Positions 43,942-54,011 of a stretch of DNA of 64,000 nt are shown here, one piece after another (the stretch's first letter is position 1; the number at the start of each line of letters is the position of its first letter). This DNA comes from CAVYWD01 sp963772225 (GTDB lineage Bacteria > Myxococcota > Myxococcia > Myxococcales > UBA5297): the NCBI GenBank assembly GCA_963772225.1, contig CAVYWD010000001.1, forward strand, positions 186,001 to 250,000, in the 5' to 3' direction. The position numbers and the translations under genes were made by a program. The notes beneath the pieces were generated by a model that saw only the letters and a program-made list of their open reading frames with translations, was not told where the DNA came from and searched no databases.

Positions 43942-44777
43942 CAGAGAGGGGACTCGACACGGTCGTCACCGATGTCCGCGTCGGCGAAGAGGGCAAGCCG
44001 GTCGACCATAATCCCTGCGTCGAGTGCAGGCTGTGCGCAGCGGCGTGCCCGGTCGGCGCGATCTCCGAGGACGGGCACTACAACTTCGTCGCCTGCTACA
44101 CGCACACCTATCGGGACGCCGTGACCGGATTCACCGATTGGGTGGAGACGATCGCCCAGAGCAGGGATGCCCGGGATTATCGCGCGCGGGTGAGCGACAG
44201 CGAATCGCTGTCGATGTGGCAGAGCCTGGCGGTGGGGCCGAATTACAAATCGGCCTATTGCATGGCCGTCTGTCCCGCGGGTGACGACGTGCTGGCGCCG
44301 TATGTGTTCGACAAGGCGCGCTATACCAGGGAGATCGTCCGGCCGCTGCAGCACAAGAAAGAGACGGTGTATGTGATGGCGGGCTCGGACGCAGAGGCGC
44401 ACGTCCAGAAGCGATTCCCGCAAAAGGCGACGAAGCGGGTCCGGAGCGGGCTCCGCTGGGAGTCGGTCCAAGAGTTCCTCCGCACCCTGCCGCTCGGGTT
44501 CCAGCCGAGGCGGGCGGCGGGAATCCGCGTCCGCTATCACTTCAGCTTCGTCGGCGACGAGAAGATCGACGCGACGATCGCGATCGACGACGGCAAGCTG
44601 GCGATTGCAGGGCAGCACGAGGGCAACGCCGACTTGCACGTCACGGCCGACGCGCGCACGTGGCTCGGCTTCGTGCACGGTGAGCGCAGCCTCTTGTGGG
44701 CGGTGCTCATGCGCAAGGTGCGGTGGACGGGGAGGTTCACGCTGCTGCGCCTGTTCGATCGCTGCTTCAAAGCTTGA
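43854..44777 (+). CDS. 4Fe-4S ferredoxin / SCP2-like protein, 5'-truncated
   Basis: The readable protein has a ferredoxin motif CVECRLCAAACP (C55, C58, C61, C65), a second Cys site YCMAVCPAG, and a C-terminal SCP2-like lipid-binding fold with repeated beta segments (HVTADARTWLGFVHG). The order matches a family of ferredoxin-SCP2 proteins with an additional N-terminal domain, which is absent here. The first ~25 residues (from ATG 43854) are translated from the adjoining transposase DNA, so the true gene probably lost its 5' end to the IS3-like insertion. It may be non-functional or may start at a weak internal codon. Electron transfer linked to lipid metabolism is the inferred ancestral role. 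Confidence 0.65.
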   Translation: MDQQAQARGRERNFESPNFDTGATVSLTLTERGLDTVVTDVRVGEEGKPVDHNPCVECRLCAAACPVGAISEDGHYNFVACYTHTYRDAVTGFTDWVETIAQSRDARDYRARVSDSESLSMWQSLAVGPNYKSAYCMAVCPAGDDVLAPYVFDKARYTREIVRPLQHKKETVYVMAGSDAEAHVQKRFPQKATKRVRSGLRWESVQEFLRTLPLGFQPRRAAGIRVRYHFSFVGDEKIDATIAIDDGKLAIAGQHEGNADLHVTADARTWLGFVHGERSLLWAVLMRKVRWTGRFTLLRLFDRCFKA

Positions 44778-44917
44778 AGGGATTTGGAAGCCTTATGGCA
44801 ACTGGATGAATCCCAGTGAGGAACTTCGCCTTGGAGGGTGCTGGCCGCTCGCGCGTTTTTGCCTCTTTAGCGGGGCCGCTCAATCCTCCTGATGGCGACG
44901 AAGCGTCCGGGGCGCTC

Positions 44918-45130
44918 TCAGTCCGCGTACGGTGCCCAGCAGCTCACCTCGGGAGCGGGATCCTTCGCCAGCTTCTCGACGAGCCCCGCGGGGACCGCCG
45001 GGTTGCGCAGCACGGCGCGGCGCACGTATTTCTCCTGGTCCGCAGCCAGCGGCTCGAGCCCTGCCACGGGCGCTCTCGGATTGCGCGCCGCGCCGGAGCG
45101 GAGCGCGCGGCGGAAGAGCCGAATTTCGCG
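44918..45130 (-). pseudogene. Leucine-rich-variant (LRV) repeat protein fragment
   Basis: A minus-strand frame ends with two LRV-type repeats: AARNPRAPVAGLEPLAAD and VRRAVLRNPAVPAGLVEKLAKDP, then stops at 44918. No start codon or N-terminal region precedes it; the upstream frame dissolves into unrelated sequence near 45130. A 3' remnant of a larger repeat protein, some LRV proteins also carrying Fe-S clusters. It sits just downstream of the big hybrid kinase gene. Confidence 0.55.
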
Positions 45131-45177
45131 AGCTCGCCAGCAACGGGGTCGGCCGACTTCGCCGAGCGAGAGCGGAT

Positions 45178-48100
45178 CTACCGGAGCGCGGCGCGCGCCG
45201 GCACCTCCGAGAGAAGCTTCTCGAGGGCTTCGATGCTGGGCGGTTTCGCCATGTGTCGGTCGAACCCAGCGCTCCTCGATTTCATCACGTCTTCTTGCTG
45301 GGCATAGCCGCTGAGCGCGATCAGGAAGGTCGAGCGAAGCGAGGCGTTCGGGTCGGCGCGGAGCACCCCAGCCACGCCGTAGCCGTCCATGCCGGGGAGG
45401 CCGATGTCGCACAGGACGACGTCCGGCATGACCCTGCGGGCGACCTCGACGCCCTCGGGACCGGAGTAGGCGACGGCGACCTCGTGGTCGCCGAGCTCCA
45501 GGGCCTCGCGCAAGCTCTCGGCCACGTCCACGTTGTCCTCCACCACCAGCACGCGCCTCGCACTGGAGCCGCGCTCCGGCGCGGGCGCGACCACGAGCTC
45601 GTCCCGCGTCGGCAAGTGCAGCGGCAGTACCACGGTGAATGCAGAGCCCTTGCCCTCACCTTCGCTGTGGGCCGCCACCGAGCCGCCGTGCATCTCCACC
45701 AACCCCTTGACGAGCGCGAGCCCCAGGCCCAGACCACCACGGCTTCGGTCGATCGTCTGTGGGGCCTGGGCGAAGGGCTCGAAGAGGCGAGCCAAGGACT
45801 CGCGCGAGAGGCCAACGCCATCGTCCCGGACCCGAATGACCGCTTGGCCGCGCGCGTTCGCCTCGACGCAGAGGACCGTTCTTCCTCCTCGCGCGGTGAA
45901 CTTCGCCGAGTTGCTGAGCAGATTGCCGATCACCTGGGCGAGGCGAGTCGGATCGGCATTCACCCACAGCGGCTCCCCCGCCACCTCCACCCGCAGGTCG
46001 ACGCCATTCTTCGAGAACGCCTCTCGGTGGTCCTCCGCCACTCCTCGCGCCAGCGCGCTGAGGTTCACCCGCTCCCGCTGCAAGTTGATCTTTCCGCGCG
46101 AAATGCGAGTGACGTCGAGCAGGTCTTCGATGAGGCGGGTCATGTGCCGCGCCTGACGGTCGATGATCTGCAGAGCCCGCCTCGCCTGCTCTCCGCCAGG
46201 AGTGGCTCGCTCGAGGATGTAGAGACTGCTGCGAACGGGCGAGAGGGGGTTTCGCAGCTCGTGCGAGAGGACCGCCAGGAACTCGTTCTTGCGGTGGTCG
46301 GCCTCAATCAGCCGATCGTTGGCCTGCCGCAAGGCCGCCTGAGCCTGGTTGCGCTCGGTGACGTCGAGACCCGTGCCGATGACGTGCTCAATTAAGCCGT
46401 CCGAACCCACGATGGCGGTGTTTGACCAAGCAATGAGCCGCCGCGAGCCGTTCTTGGCGAGCCACTCGTTCTCGTGGAAGCTCGGCAACCTGTGTTCCAT
46501 GAGAGTGCTCAAGGCCTCCCGGACCCCCGGTTTCTGCTCTTCCGGGATCAGGAACTCGACGTGACGACCGAGGACCTCGTCGGAGGAGTAGCCCGTCACC
46601 TGCTCGCAGGCGTGATTGAACCGCTTGATGCGTCCCTGGCGATCGACGATGACCACCAGAGCGCCTGCCGTGTCGATCACCGCGGAGATGAAATCCCGCT
46701 CCTTCTTGAGCGCCGCCTGCGCCTCGACCAACTCGGTCACGTCGGTGCTGGTCCCGAACCACTGCACCACCCGGCCGTCCGGGCCCCTCAGCGGCAGGGT
46801 CCGAGTCAGAAAGCGCCGGAACGTCCCGTCGGCGCCGCGCAGCGGGAACTCCATCTCGAACGGCTGGCCGGTCTCGATGCATCTCTTCCACACCTCGAGC
46901 ACCTTGGGGAGCGTCTCGGGATGGTGCACGACCTGCCAGCCCCAGCCTCGCATCTGCTCCGGCGTGGTCCCGGTGTACTCGTGCCAGCGCTGATTGAACC
47001 AATCGACGTTGCCATCGGGCCTCGCTATCCAGGCGAGCTGCGGGATGGCGTTGGCCAGAGTCCGGAAGCGCTCTTCGCTCTCGCGCAGCACCGCCGCCTG
47101 ACGGCGCTCGGTGACGTCCTGAATCATGCCCAACATCCGCAGGGGACGACCGGCCTCGTCCCGCGTGATTTTCGCCTCGCTCCGGACGTACCGAATCTCG
47201 CCGCTCGGCTGTACCACGCGGTACTCGGCGCGATAGGGCGCGCCACCCCGCAACGCCTCAGCGAAAGCCTCGGCAGTTCTGGGTCGGTCGTCCGGGTGGA
47301 TCAGCCGCAGCCAGCGCTCGTTCCATTGCTCGAGGTTTAGGGCCGACGCTTGCGGCCGCAAACCAAAGATGTGGCAGGCCTCGTCTGCCAGCTCGACGCG
47401 GTTCTCCACCAAGTCGCGGCTCCAATAGCCGACGTGCGCGATTCGCTGGGCCTCTCGGAGCTTGACCTGGCTGTCCCTCAATTCGCGGTAGGCCAGGAGC
47501 GTGCTTAGGCCATCGGCCAGCCGCCGGCCGATCTCCTGGAAGAGTCTCTCCTCATCCTCGGTCCAGACGCGCGCGTTGGAGCACTGCTGAATGCCGAATT
47601 GCCAGGGCTTACCTTTCTTCGGGTAGACGGCCATTGCCAAGAGACTCTTGATATCAAAGCGTTCTGCAATGGGTGCGGACAGGGGGTTCGGCGTCCCTGG
47701 ACCAAAGCTGACCGGGCCCTCGTTGGTCAGGAGAGCCCGCGCCGTATGAGCGAGACTCGGGTCCATCGGAAGCTCGAGACCTAGGGAGAAAAGCCCGGGG
47801 TACTGTGGCCGTGTGCATTCCATCGGAACTCGCCACGTGGCCGCCTCGGGGTCGCAGGGATACAGCAGATTGGCCCGGTCGCACCGAAAAATCGAAAGGA
47901 CCCGGTCGAGGACGTCGCTCATCATTCTTTCAACGTCGTCTGTCCCTGAGATGGCCCGGTTGACACGATCCATGCTTTCCAGGAAAGCCAGGTGCTCCCG
48001 CTCATCGCGCTCGGTGGCCTTTCGCCGGATGCCGAATCGCGCTGGCCTGGCGTCGCCACACGAGCCGACCCGCGACGTTGGTTCGCGCTCACGCTCCGCC

Positions 48101-48633
48101 AGCTCGCCCGCTGGATCGGACTGGACCTCCCGTATCTCTGACTCGCTCGCGGGGCGCGTCCTCTCGAGCAACCCGATCAGGATGCCGGCGACGGCTCCGT
48201 CGCCGTCGCGCACGGGGCTGCAGTGGAGCGTGAAATGGCCATCTCTGCGGCCCCCGTTCTCTTCGATGGAGAACCGCCGATCCTCGAGGCAGCCGGCCTC
48301 GCCGCCGTCCATCACCGCGGAAAGGACAGGCGCATCGAGGTGCCAAGTCTCAGGCCACACCTCGCGAATGGAGCAGCCGAGCGCGCCCGGATGTTTGTCC
48401 CCTGCGATCGCCCGGTAAGCGTCGTTGTAGAGCATCGACAGCTCGCGCCCCCAGAGGAGCGCCGAGGGGGATGCATTCTCGACCACGAGGCTCACGACGA
48501 TCCGCAAGCTCTGCGGCCAGCGGTCTCGCGGGCCGAGCGGTGAGCGGGACCAGTCGGTCGAGCGAATGAGCTCGCCCACCTCGCCACCGCCCACGAGCCA
48601 GTCGGTCGAGGTCGGCTGCTTGGTCGTCTTCAT
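45178..48633 (-). CDS. Hybrid sensor histidine kinase (PAS-GAF-PAS3-HisKA-HATPase-REC)
   Basis: 1151 residues, soluble (no TM). PAS-like ~30-165, GAF ~205-375 (VLDRVLSIFRCDRANLL), three more PAS domains ~400-770 (MLGMIQDVTERR, FGTSTDVTELVEAQ), then HisKA with phospho-His in VLSHELRNPLSP, HATPase (N box, LSNSAKFT, DDGVGLS, GGLGLGLALVKG) and a C-terminal receiver (VVEDNVDVAES, phospho-Asp in VVLCDIGLPGMDG). It senses cytoplasmic cues such as redox or ligand via PAS/GAF. ATG 48633 fits; no operon partner. Confidence 0.9.
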   Translation of the reverse strand: MKTTKQPTSTDWLVGGGEVGELIRSTDWSRSPLGPRDRWPQSLRIVVSLVVENASPSALLWGRELSMLYNDAYRAIAGDKHPGALGCSIREVWPETWHLDAPVLSAVMDGGEAGCLEDRRFSIEENGGRRDGHFTLHCSPVRDGDGAVAGILIGLLERTRPASESEIREVQSDPAGELAEREREPTSRVGSCGDARPARFGIRRKATERDEREHLAFLESMDRVNRAISGTDDVERMMSDVLDRVLSIFRCDRANLLYPCDPEAATWRVPMECTRPQYPGLFSLGLELPMDPSLAHTARALLTNEGPVSFGPGTPNPLSAPIAERFDIKSLLAMAVYPKKGKPWQFGIQQCSNARVWTEDEERLFQEIGRRLADGLSTLLAYRELRDSQVKLREAQRIAHVGYWSRDLVENRVELADEACHIFGLRPQASALNLEQWNERWLRLIHPDDRPRTAEAFAEALRGGAPYRAEYRVVQPSGEIRYVRSEAKITRDEAGRPLRMLGMIQDVTERRQAAVLRESEERFRTLANAIPQLAWIARPDGNVDWFNQRWHEYTGTTPEQMRGWGWQVVHHPETLPKVLEVWKRCIETGQPFEMEFPLRGADGTFRRFLTRTLPLRGPDGRVVQWFGTSTDVTELVEAQAALKKERDFISAVIDTAGALVVIVDRQGRIKRFNHACEQVTGYSSDEVLGRHVEFLIPEEQKPGVREALSTLMEHRLPSFHENEWLAKNGSRRLIAWSNTAIVGSDGLIEHVIGTGLDVTERNQAQAALRQANDRLIEADHRKNEFLAVLSHELRNPLSPVRSSLYILERATPGGEQARRALQIIDRQARHMTRLIEDLLDVTRISRGKINLQRERVNLSALARGVAEDHREAFSKNGVDLRVEVAGEPLWVNADPTRLAQVIGNLLSNSAKFTARGGRTVLCVEANARGQAVIRVRDDGVGLSRESLARLFEPFAQAPQTIDRSRGGLGLGLALVKGLVEMHGGSVAAHSEGEGKGSAFTVVLPLHLPTRDELVVAPAPERGSSARRVLVVEDNVDVAESLREALELGDHEVAVAYSGPEGVEVARRVMPDVVLCDIGLPGMDGYGVAGVLRADPNASLRSTFLIALSGYAQQEDVMKSRSAGFDRHMAKPPSIEALEKLLSEVPARAALR

Positions 48634-48962
48634 CCGACACCCCTAGAACGAACGTGCGGCCGGGGCGGGAGAATTCTCGCCCCTTCAGCTCGGTTCTCTC
48701 CTCAGACGGCGCCCGCGCGATTCCTCAGCATGCACCCTAAGGAGGTCTCGCATGGGGCCGCGAGGCCATTCTTTCGCCCACCGCAGCGGGCAGCAATTCA
48801 TCCCAAGGTCGATCCCCCTTCCCTCCTCGCTCTCGAGGCAGGTGCGCCCTCGGGTGTCGCTCGACCGCCAGCCTACTCGGGCCAAGCATTCGCGACCGTT
48901 GCCCCAAGCCTGAGCGACGACTTCCAGGTCCGCATGTGCAGGCCCCCGGGGCGTTCCCCTCG
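48634..48962. other. Intergenic stretch, no gene recognised
   Basis: 329 bp between the hybrid kinase start and the 3' end of the AraC gene, both on the minus strand. All open readings here are low-quality and match no family I know. The kinase promoter should lie at the left end but no clear motif was seen. Confidence 0.4.
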
Positions 48963-49790
48963 TCAGCGCCTCCGAGCGCGCGCGGCGTAGTGCGAGGGCG
49001 GAACGCCGACGAGCCGCTTGAAGTCGCGCGCGAAGTGCGCCTGATTGGAGTAGCCCAGCTCGGCGGCGACCCGGGCCACCGAGGCGCCGCCGCCCTCGAG
49101 CGCGCTGAGCGCCTCGTGGAGCCGGTAGCGCTGGATGACCCACTTCGGGCTCACGCCCACCGCGTCGCGAAACCATCGCTGCATCTCGCGAAGGTGCATC
49201 CCGGCCCGCGCGCGCAGCGCCTCCACCGTGGTCACCGAGCGGTCGTTCGCCGCCGACTCCACCAGCTGCCGCAGCAGCGCCGCGTCGGCCGGCGGCGCAG
49301 GCAAGAGCGCGCGGAAGAACTCGGTCGCCACGCCGACGCGCGCGCCGTCGTCGGGCGAGGCTTCGATGGCGCGCGCGTATCGCGCCGCCCGCGCCCGCCC
49401 CACCACCTCGGCGAGCGGCACCACCCAGTCCGTGAGCGTCCAGGCGGGCGCGCCGAGCAGGCCGCGAAACCCGCCGGGCCAGAACTTGGCCCCGAAGGCG
49501 CGCCCCTCGCCCTCGAGCACCCGGGTGAAGCGCCTGCGCGAGACGCCTCCGACGGTGGCGGCGCCACACTCCACCACCACGTGGAAACACGGGTGCGGCA
49601 GCGTCTCGCGCACGACCTGAACGCCCGGGTCGAGCTGCCAGGAGACGCTCCAGAAGTGCTCGAGCGACTCGTCGAGCGGCGGCTCGGGCACGTAGCGCGC
49701 GTGGTGGCCGCGCACGCCCTCGAGCGGGGCGGCGCCGATGAGCCCTCGAGGGGGCGCCTCTTTCAATCTCGCCATGTCGCGTTTCTTCAA
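48963..49790 (-). CDS. AraC-family transcriptional regulator
   Basis: 275 residues. The C-terminal domain (~165-270) carries the AraC double helix-turn-helix: MHLREMQRWFRDAVGVSPKWVIQRYRLHEAL (shown in part) and VAAELGYSNQAHFARDFKRLVGVPPSHY. The N-terminal ~150 residues are an effector domain of the DUF6597 type (YVPEPPLDESLEHFWSVSW). Start ATG 49790 or 49775. The divergent DUF3224 gene begins 34 bp away, so it is the likely target. Confidence 0.88.
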   Translation of the reverse strand: MKKRDMARLKEAPPRGLIGAAPLEGVRGHHARYVPEPPLDESLEHFWSVSWQLDPGVQVVRETLPHPCFHVVVECGAATVGGVSRRRFTRVLEGEGRAFGAKFWPGGFRGLLGAPAWTLTDWVVPLAEVVGRARAARYARAIEASPDDGARVGVATEFFRALLPAPPADAALLRQLVESAANDRSVTTVEALRARAGMHLREMQRWFRDAVGVSPKWVIQRYRLHEALSALEGGGASVARVAAELGYSNQAHFARDFKRLVGVPPSHYAARARRR

Positions 49791-49824
49791 GCGGCCCTTA
49801 CGGCGCCCTGCCTACCCTACCGCC

Positions 49825-50214
49825 ATGACCACGATCCGAGGCACCTTTGATGTCGAGGCGCAGCACCAGCCCCCCTACGATACGAGGCCCGGCGCCAAGC
49901 TCGGCCGAAGCAGCTTCGAGAAGCGCTTTCACGGGCCCCTCGAAGCCCAGAGCCACGTCGAGATGCTCGGCGCGATGACCGACGTCGAGGGCTCGGCGGC
50001 GTACGTCGCCCTCGAGCGCGTCGTCGGGGTCTTGGAGGGCCGGCGCGGCAGCTTCGTGCTGCAGCACAGCGCCACGATGGAGCGCGGCAAGCCATCGCTC
50101 AGCCTCACGGTGGTGCCGGACTCGGCGACCGGCGAGCTCGTGGGCCTGCGCGGCTCCATGACCATCGACATCGTCGACGACGTGCACCACTACGGATTCG
50201 AGTACTCGCTCTAG
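49825..50214 (+). CDS. DUF3224 beta-barrel protein
   Basis: 129 residues, cytosolic. Matches the DUF3224 pattern: short N-terminal strand, FHGPLEAQSHVEML, VALERVVGVLEGRRGSFVLQHSATM, then SATGELVGLRGSMTIDI and the C-terminal YGFEYSL. These proteins are small beta-barrels of unknown function. Divergent from and probably controlled by the AraC gene 34 bp upstream. Confidence 0.85.
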   Translation: MTTIRGTFDVEAQHQPPYDTRPGAKLGRSSFEKRFHGPLEAQSHVEMLGAMTDVEGSAAYVALERVVGVLEGRRGSFVLQHSATMERGKPSLSLTVVPDSATGELVGLRGSMTIDIVDDVHHYGFEYSL

Positions 50215-50251
50215 CCCTTCGACTCAGCGACGGGTTGGCAGTCGGCGTTGG

Positions 50252-53200
50252 TCACGGGGACGTTCCTCTCTCGGGGGAAGTTCCCGCAGACGGTCCGCGC
50301 GCCCGCGAGGGCATGCTCGCCAATACCTGCTCGATCTTCTCCCAGCTTGGCGGCTTCGCCAGGTGCCTCTCGAACCCGGCCTCGGACGCCCGCTGAAGGT
50401 CCTCGGGTAGCGCGTAGCCGCTCAACGCCACGAGGTAGACGCCCTTGAGCGCCTCGTCTGCTCGAAACGCGCGCGCGACCGCGTAACCATCCAGCCCGGG
50501 CAGGCCGATATCGCAGAGAACCACATCGGGCCGGAGCTCCCGCGCTTTCGCAATGCCCTCCGGGCCGTCGTACGCCACCTCGACCTCGTGCTTGCCGAGC
50601 TCGAGCACCTCGCGCAGGCTGTCTGCCGCGTCGTGGTTGTCCTCAATGACCAGCACCCGCCGACGGTATTGAGTGGCGCTCTCGCGAGGTTGCCTCACAG
50701 GGGCCTTCTCCATCGTCCAAGGAAGCCGCACGACGAACTCCGCCCCCTTGCCGAGCCCAGCGCTGAGGGCCGTGACGTCCCCTCCGTGCAGGTCGACGAG
50801 CCCTTTCACGAGCGCGAGCCCAAGCCCCAGTCCCCCCTTGTTGCGTTCCAAGGTGGACTCCGCTCGGCTCGAGGGGTGGAACAGGCGCGCGATCACCTCA
50901 GGAGCCATCCCCACCCCCGTGTCCGCGACCTGGATGACGGCCTGGCGCGTCGTCGCCTCGGCGGAAATGGTGACCCGAGTCGACCCGCCACGGCCCGTGA
51001 ATTTGGCCGCGTTCTGCAAGAGGTGGCCAAAGACCTGCGCCAAGCGATTGCCGTCGGCGTTCACGAACACGGGCCTTGGAGAAGGCTGGAGCTCGAAATG
51101 CACCTCGGCTTTCTCAAAGTATGAGCGCTGATCTTCCATCGTGGCGCGCAGGAGCTCATTGAGCTCCAGCGTCTGGCGCTGAAGCTCGATCTTGTTCTGG
51201 ATGATTCGTGTCACGTCCAGAAGCTCATCCACCAGATAGGCCAGCTGCCCGGCTTGGCGATCAATGACGGCCAAAGCGCGCTTCGCCTGATCGCCGCCCG
51301 GGGCCGCACGCTCGAGGATGTAGATGCTGTTCCTGATGGGCGTGAGCGGGTTGCGCAGCTCGTGCGAGAGCACAGCCAGGAACTCGTTCTTGCGGCGGTC
51401 GGCCTCGGCAAGCTGGAGGTTGGCTTGGCGCAGCGCCTCCTCGGCACGGGCGAGGCTGGTGACGTCCACGAAGGTCATGCCGATGCCTGCGACGTCACCT
51501 TTCTGCGTGCGATACGGAAGGATGCGCAAGAGGAACCACGTGTCGCGGTCCGAGGCTCGGACACGCTGCTCGATGCGCTCCTCCGTGCGCAGCACGCTCT
51601 CTGCGTCCGCCAAGAGCCGCTCGTAGTGGACGCGCGGAGCCAAGTCGCCTATCGGTCGGCCCACGTCACTCTCGATGAGGCGAAAGAGCGTGGTCGCCGC
51701 CGGAGTGAACCGGGTGATGCGCAGATCGCGGTCGAGGAAGATGGTCGCGATCTGCGAGCTCGCGTAGTGGCTCTGCAGGTCGCTCTGGGCGACGTCGAGC
51801 GCCTGGACCTTCTCGGGCAGCTCGTCGTTGATGGTCTGCAGCTCCTCGCGTGAGCTCTGCAGCTCCTCGTTGGCAGACTGCAGCTCCTCATTGGTAGAGA
51901 TCAGCTCCTCGTTGGCGGACTTGAGCTCCTCGTTCGAGGTTTCCAGCTCCTCGGCAGAGGACTGGAGGTCGGCCCGCGTGGTGCGCAGCTCGTCTTCCAG
52001 CTGCTCGATGATGAGGCGTTCGCGCTCGAGCGGTGGGGCGCCCTCCGCCTCGAGCACCGCTTCGCTTCCCTCCAACACCACCGCGAAGAGGCCGGCGTCC
52101 AAGGGAAGCCCAGGCAACGGTCGCACCGTCAGACAGATGTGACGGAGGCTGCCGCCTGCCTTTTCTGATTCGAGGGGCACGTTCGACCGAACGACCGCCC
52201 GTCGGGTCTTCGCGGCCGCCGCGAGCGCCAGGCGCAGCTCGATGCGCAGGCTGGTGTGGGCTTGGTCGAGCAAGTTGTTGGTGGGAGCTCCCTCGCGGGC
52301 CTGCAGGTATTGGCTCGTTCTGCCCGAGAGGTAGAGGATCTCGCCGCGCTCGTTGACCACGACGCAGGGCGGGGCGTACTCCTCGCGAATCATCCGCTCC
52401 AGGGCCTGGCTGAGGATCGGCGGCTGCAAGAACGACCCGGCCTTCGGGGGCAGTGCGTGAGGCATGCCGCGGGACGCGGCCCGTCCGGTCAATGGCAACT
52501 CGAGGGGCCGGACGACTGCATCGCTGCGTCGGAAGATCCGGTGCTGGCGGTCCACTCGAGTAAACAGCTCGTCGCGAGCCGCGAGATCCTCCGAGGGCCC
52601 CAGAAGTAGATAGCCCCCGGAGCGCAACGCGAAGTGGAACAGCGGCACCAGCTTCTTCTGCAGCTCGGCCCGCAGGTAGATGAGCACATTCCGGCAGGAG
52701 ACGAGATCGAGCGACGAGAAGGGCGGGTCTTTGATGAGGCTGTGCACCGAGAAGGTGCACATGTCGCGCAGCTCCTTGATGACCTGGAACGAGGTCTCCT
52801 TGCTCCCTTCCTCTTTGACGAAGAAGCGCGCCAGGCGCTCGGGAGAGACGTATTCGCGGATCTCTTCGGAGTAGCGGCCGTGCCGCGCGGTTGCCACGAG
52901 CTCGCCGTCGATGTCTGTGGCGAAGATCTGGACGGCGCGCGTGGACTGCTGACGTGCCAGGTGCTCACGCATGAGGATGGCGAGCGAATAGGCCTCCTCG
53001 CCGGACGCGCAGCCCGGCACCCAGAGGCGTGCGGGCGTGCCGGGGTTCCCATCATCGAGGATCGCCGGGAGGCAGAGCGTCTCGAGCGCCTCGAAGACCT
53101 CTGCATCGCGGAAGAAGTGGGTCACGCCAATCGAGAGGTCCCGGACCAGCGACTCCGCTTCCGAAGCCTCCTGCTTGAGACGCTGAACGTACTCGCCGAC

Positions 53201-54001
53201 CGAGGAGGCTTCCTGGATGCGCATGCGCCGCCCGATACGGCGGACCAGCGTGCCCTCCTTGTAGCGACTGAAGTCGTGCCCCGTGTGCCGCAGCAGGAAC
53301 TCGCAGACCGTCTTTAGATTCGCGGCGATCTCATCGTCGAGGCGCTCCGCCTTGTCGCGCTGGATGGCCGCCAGGTGATGCGCGTAGGCCAGCACGCGAG
53401 CGGGCATCTCTTCGACAGGAAGCGTGGCATCCACCAGCCCGGCGGAGATCACGCTCTCTGGCATGCTCTCGTACTTGGCGGTCTCAAGGGCTTGGGCGAG
53501 CGTCAGGCCCCCTTGCTCCCTGATCGCCCGCAGACCGGCCGTGCCGTCCGTGCCGGTCCCGGACAAGATGACCCCGGCCGCAGCCTCGCCTTGGTCCTGC
53601 GCGAGAGAGCGCAGGAACGCATCGATGGGTGAGCGCAGACCGGCCTCGGCCGCCTTGACGACCTTGAAGACACCCCTCTCGAGGGTCAACACCGAATTGG
53701 GCGGGATGACGTACACATGGTTGGGCCGCGCACGCGTAGCATCCTCTGCCTGCTCGGCCGGCATCCGCGTGTACCTGCCAAGCAACTCCGAAAGCACACT
53801 GGGGTGGTGGCGCTCGAGATGCTGCACGACGACGAAGCAGAGCCCGCTGTCCTGAGGCACGTGGGCGAAGAACCGCTCCAGCGCCTCCAGTGCCCCGGCC
53901 GAGGCACCGATGCCTACGAAGAACCCCTGGCGCGGGACCTTTGCGACGCTCGGTTGCTGGCTCGCGCTCGATGCAGTGAGCTCTGGTTTCTTGTCTGCCA
54001 T
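50252..54001 (-). CDS. CheB-CheR-PAS-histidine kinase-receiver fusion protein
   Basis: 1249 residues. CheB methylesterase ~25-205 (catalytic S in GIGASAGA, H in VQHLERHHPS, D in SGTGTDGTAG); CheR methyltransferase ~225-490 (SAM site PGCASGEEAYS, LVSCRNVLIYL); a linker coiled coil with repeated EEL(Q/K)SxNEEL motifs; one or two PAS domains ~740-1000; HisKA (VLSHELRNPL), HATPase (GGLGLGLALVKG) and a receiver with phospho-Asp in VLCDIGLPG. All catalytic residues are present. Start ATG 54001 has GAGGTGAT; the longer in-frame start at 54142 overlaps the upstream gene. Lies 10 bp after the membrane hybrid kinase gene, same operon. Probably a chemosensory-like methylation/phosphorylation hub. Confidence 0.9.
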   Translation of the reverse strand: MADKKPELTASSASQQPSVAKVPRQGFFVGIGASAGALEALERFFAHVPQDSGLCFVVVQHLERHHPSVLSELLGRYTRMPAEQAEDATRARPNHVYVIPPNSVLTLERGVFKVVKAAEAGLRSPIDAFLRSLAQDQGEAAAGVILSGTGTDGTAGLRAIREQGGLTLAQALETAKYESMPESVISAGLVDATLPVEEMPARVLAYAHHLAAIQRDKAERLDDEIAANLKTVCEFLLRHTGHDFSRYKEGTLVRRIGRRMRIQEASSVGEYVQRLKQEASEAESLVRDLSIGVTHFFRDAEVFEALETLCLPAILDDGNPGTPARLWVPGCASGEEAYSLAILMREHLARQQSTRAVQIFATDIDGELVATARHGRYSEEIREYVSPERLARFFVKEEGSKETSFQVIKELRDMCTFSVHSLIKDPPFSSLDLVSCRNVLIYLRAELQKKLVPLFHFALRSGGYLLLGPSEDLAARDELFTRVDRQHRIFRRSDAVVRPLELPLTGRAASRGMPHALPPKAGSFLQPPILSQALERMIREEYAPPCVVVNERGEILYLSGRTSQYLQAREGAPTNNLLDQAHTSLRIELRLALAAAAKTRRAVVRSNVPLESEKAGGSLRHICLTVRPLPGLPLDAGLFAVVLEGSEAVLEAEGAPPLERERLIIEQLEDELRTTRADLQSSAEELETSNEELKSANEELISTNEELQSANEELQSSREELQTINDELPEKVQALDVAQSDLQSHYASSQIATIFLDRDLRITRFTPAATTLFRLIESDVGRPIGDLAPRVHYERLLADAESVLRTEERIEQRVRASDRDTWFLLRILPYRTQKGDVAGIGMTFVDVTSLARAEEALRQANLQLAEADRRKNEFLAVLSHELRNPLTPIRNSIYILERAAPGGDQAKRALAVIDRQAGQLAYLVDELLDVTRIIQNKIELQRQTLELNELLRATMEDQRSYFEKAEVHFELQPSPRPVFVNADGNRLAQVFGHLLQNAAKFTGRGGSTRVTISAEATTRQAVIQVADTGVGMAPEVIARLFHPSSRAESTLERNKGGLGLGLALVKGLVDLHGGDVTALSAGLGKGAEFVVRLPWTMEKAPVRQPRESATQYRRRVLVIEDNHDAADSLREVLELGKHEVEVAYDGPEGIAKARELRPDVVLCDIGLPGLDGYAVARAFRADEALKGVYLVALSGYALPEDLQRASEAGFERHLAKPPSWEKIEQVLASMPSRARGPSAGTSPERGTSP

Positions 54002-54011
54002 TGAGATCACC

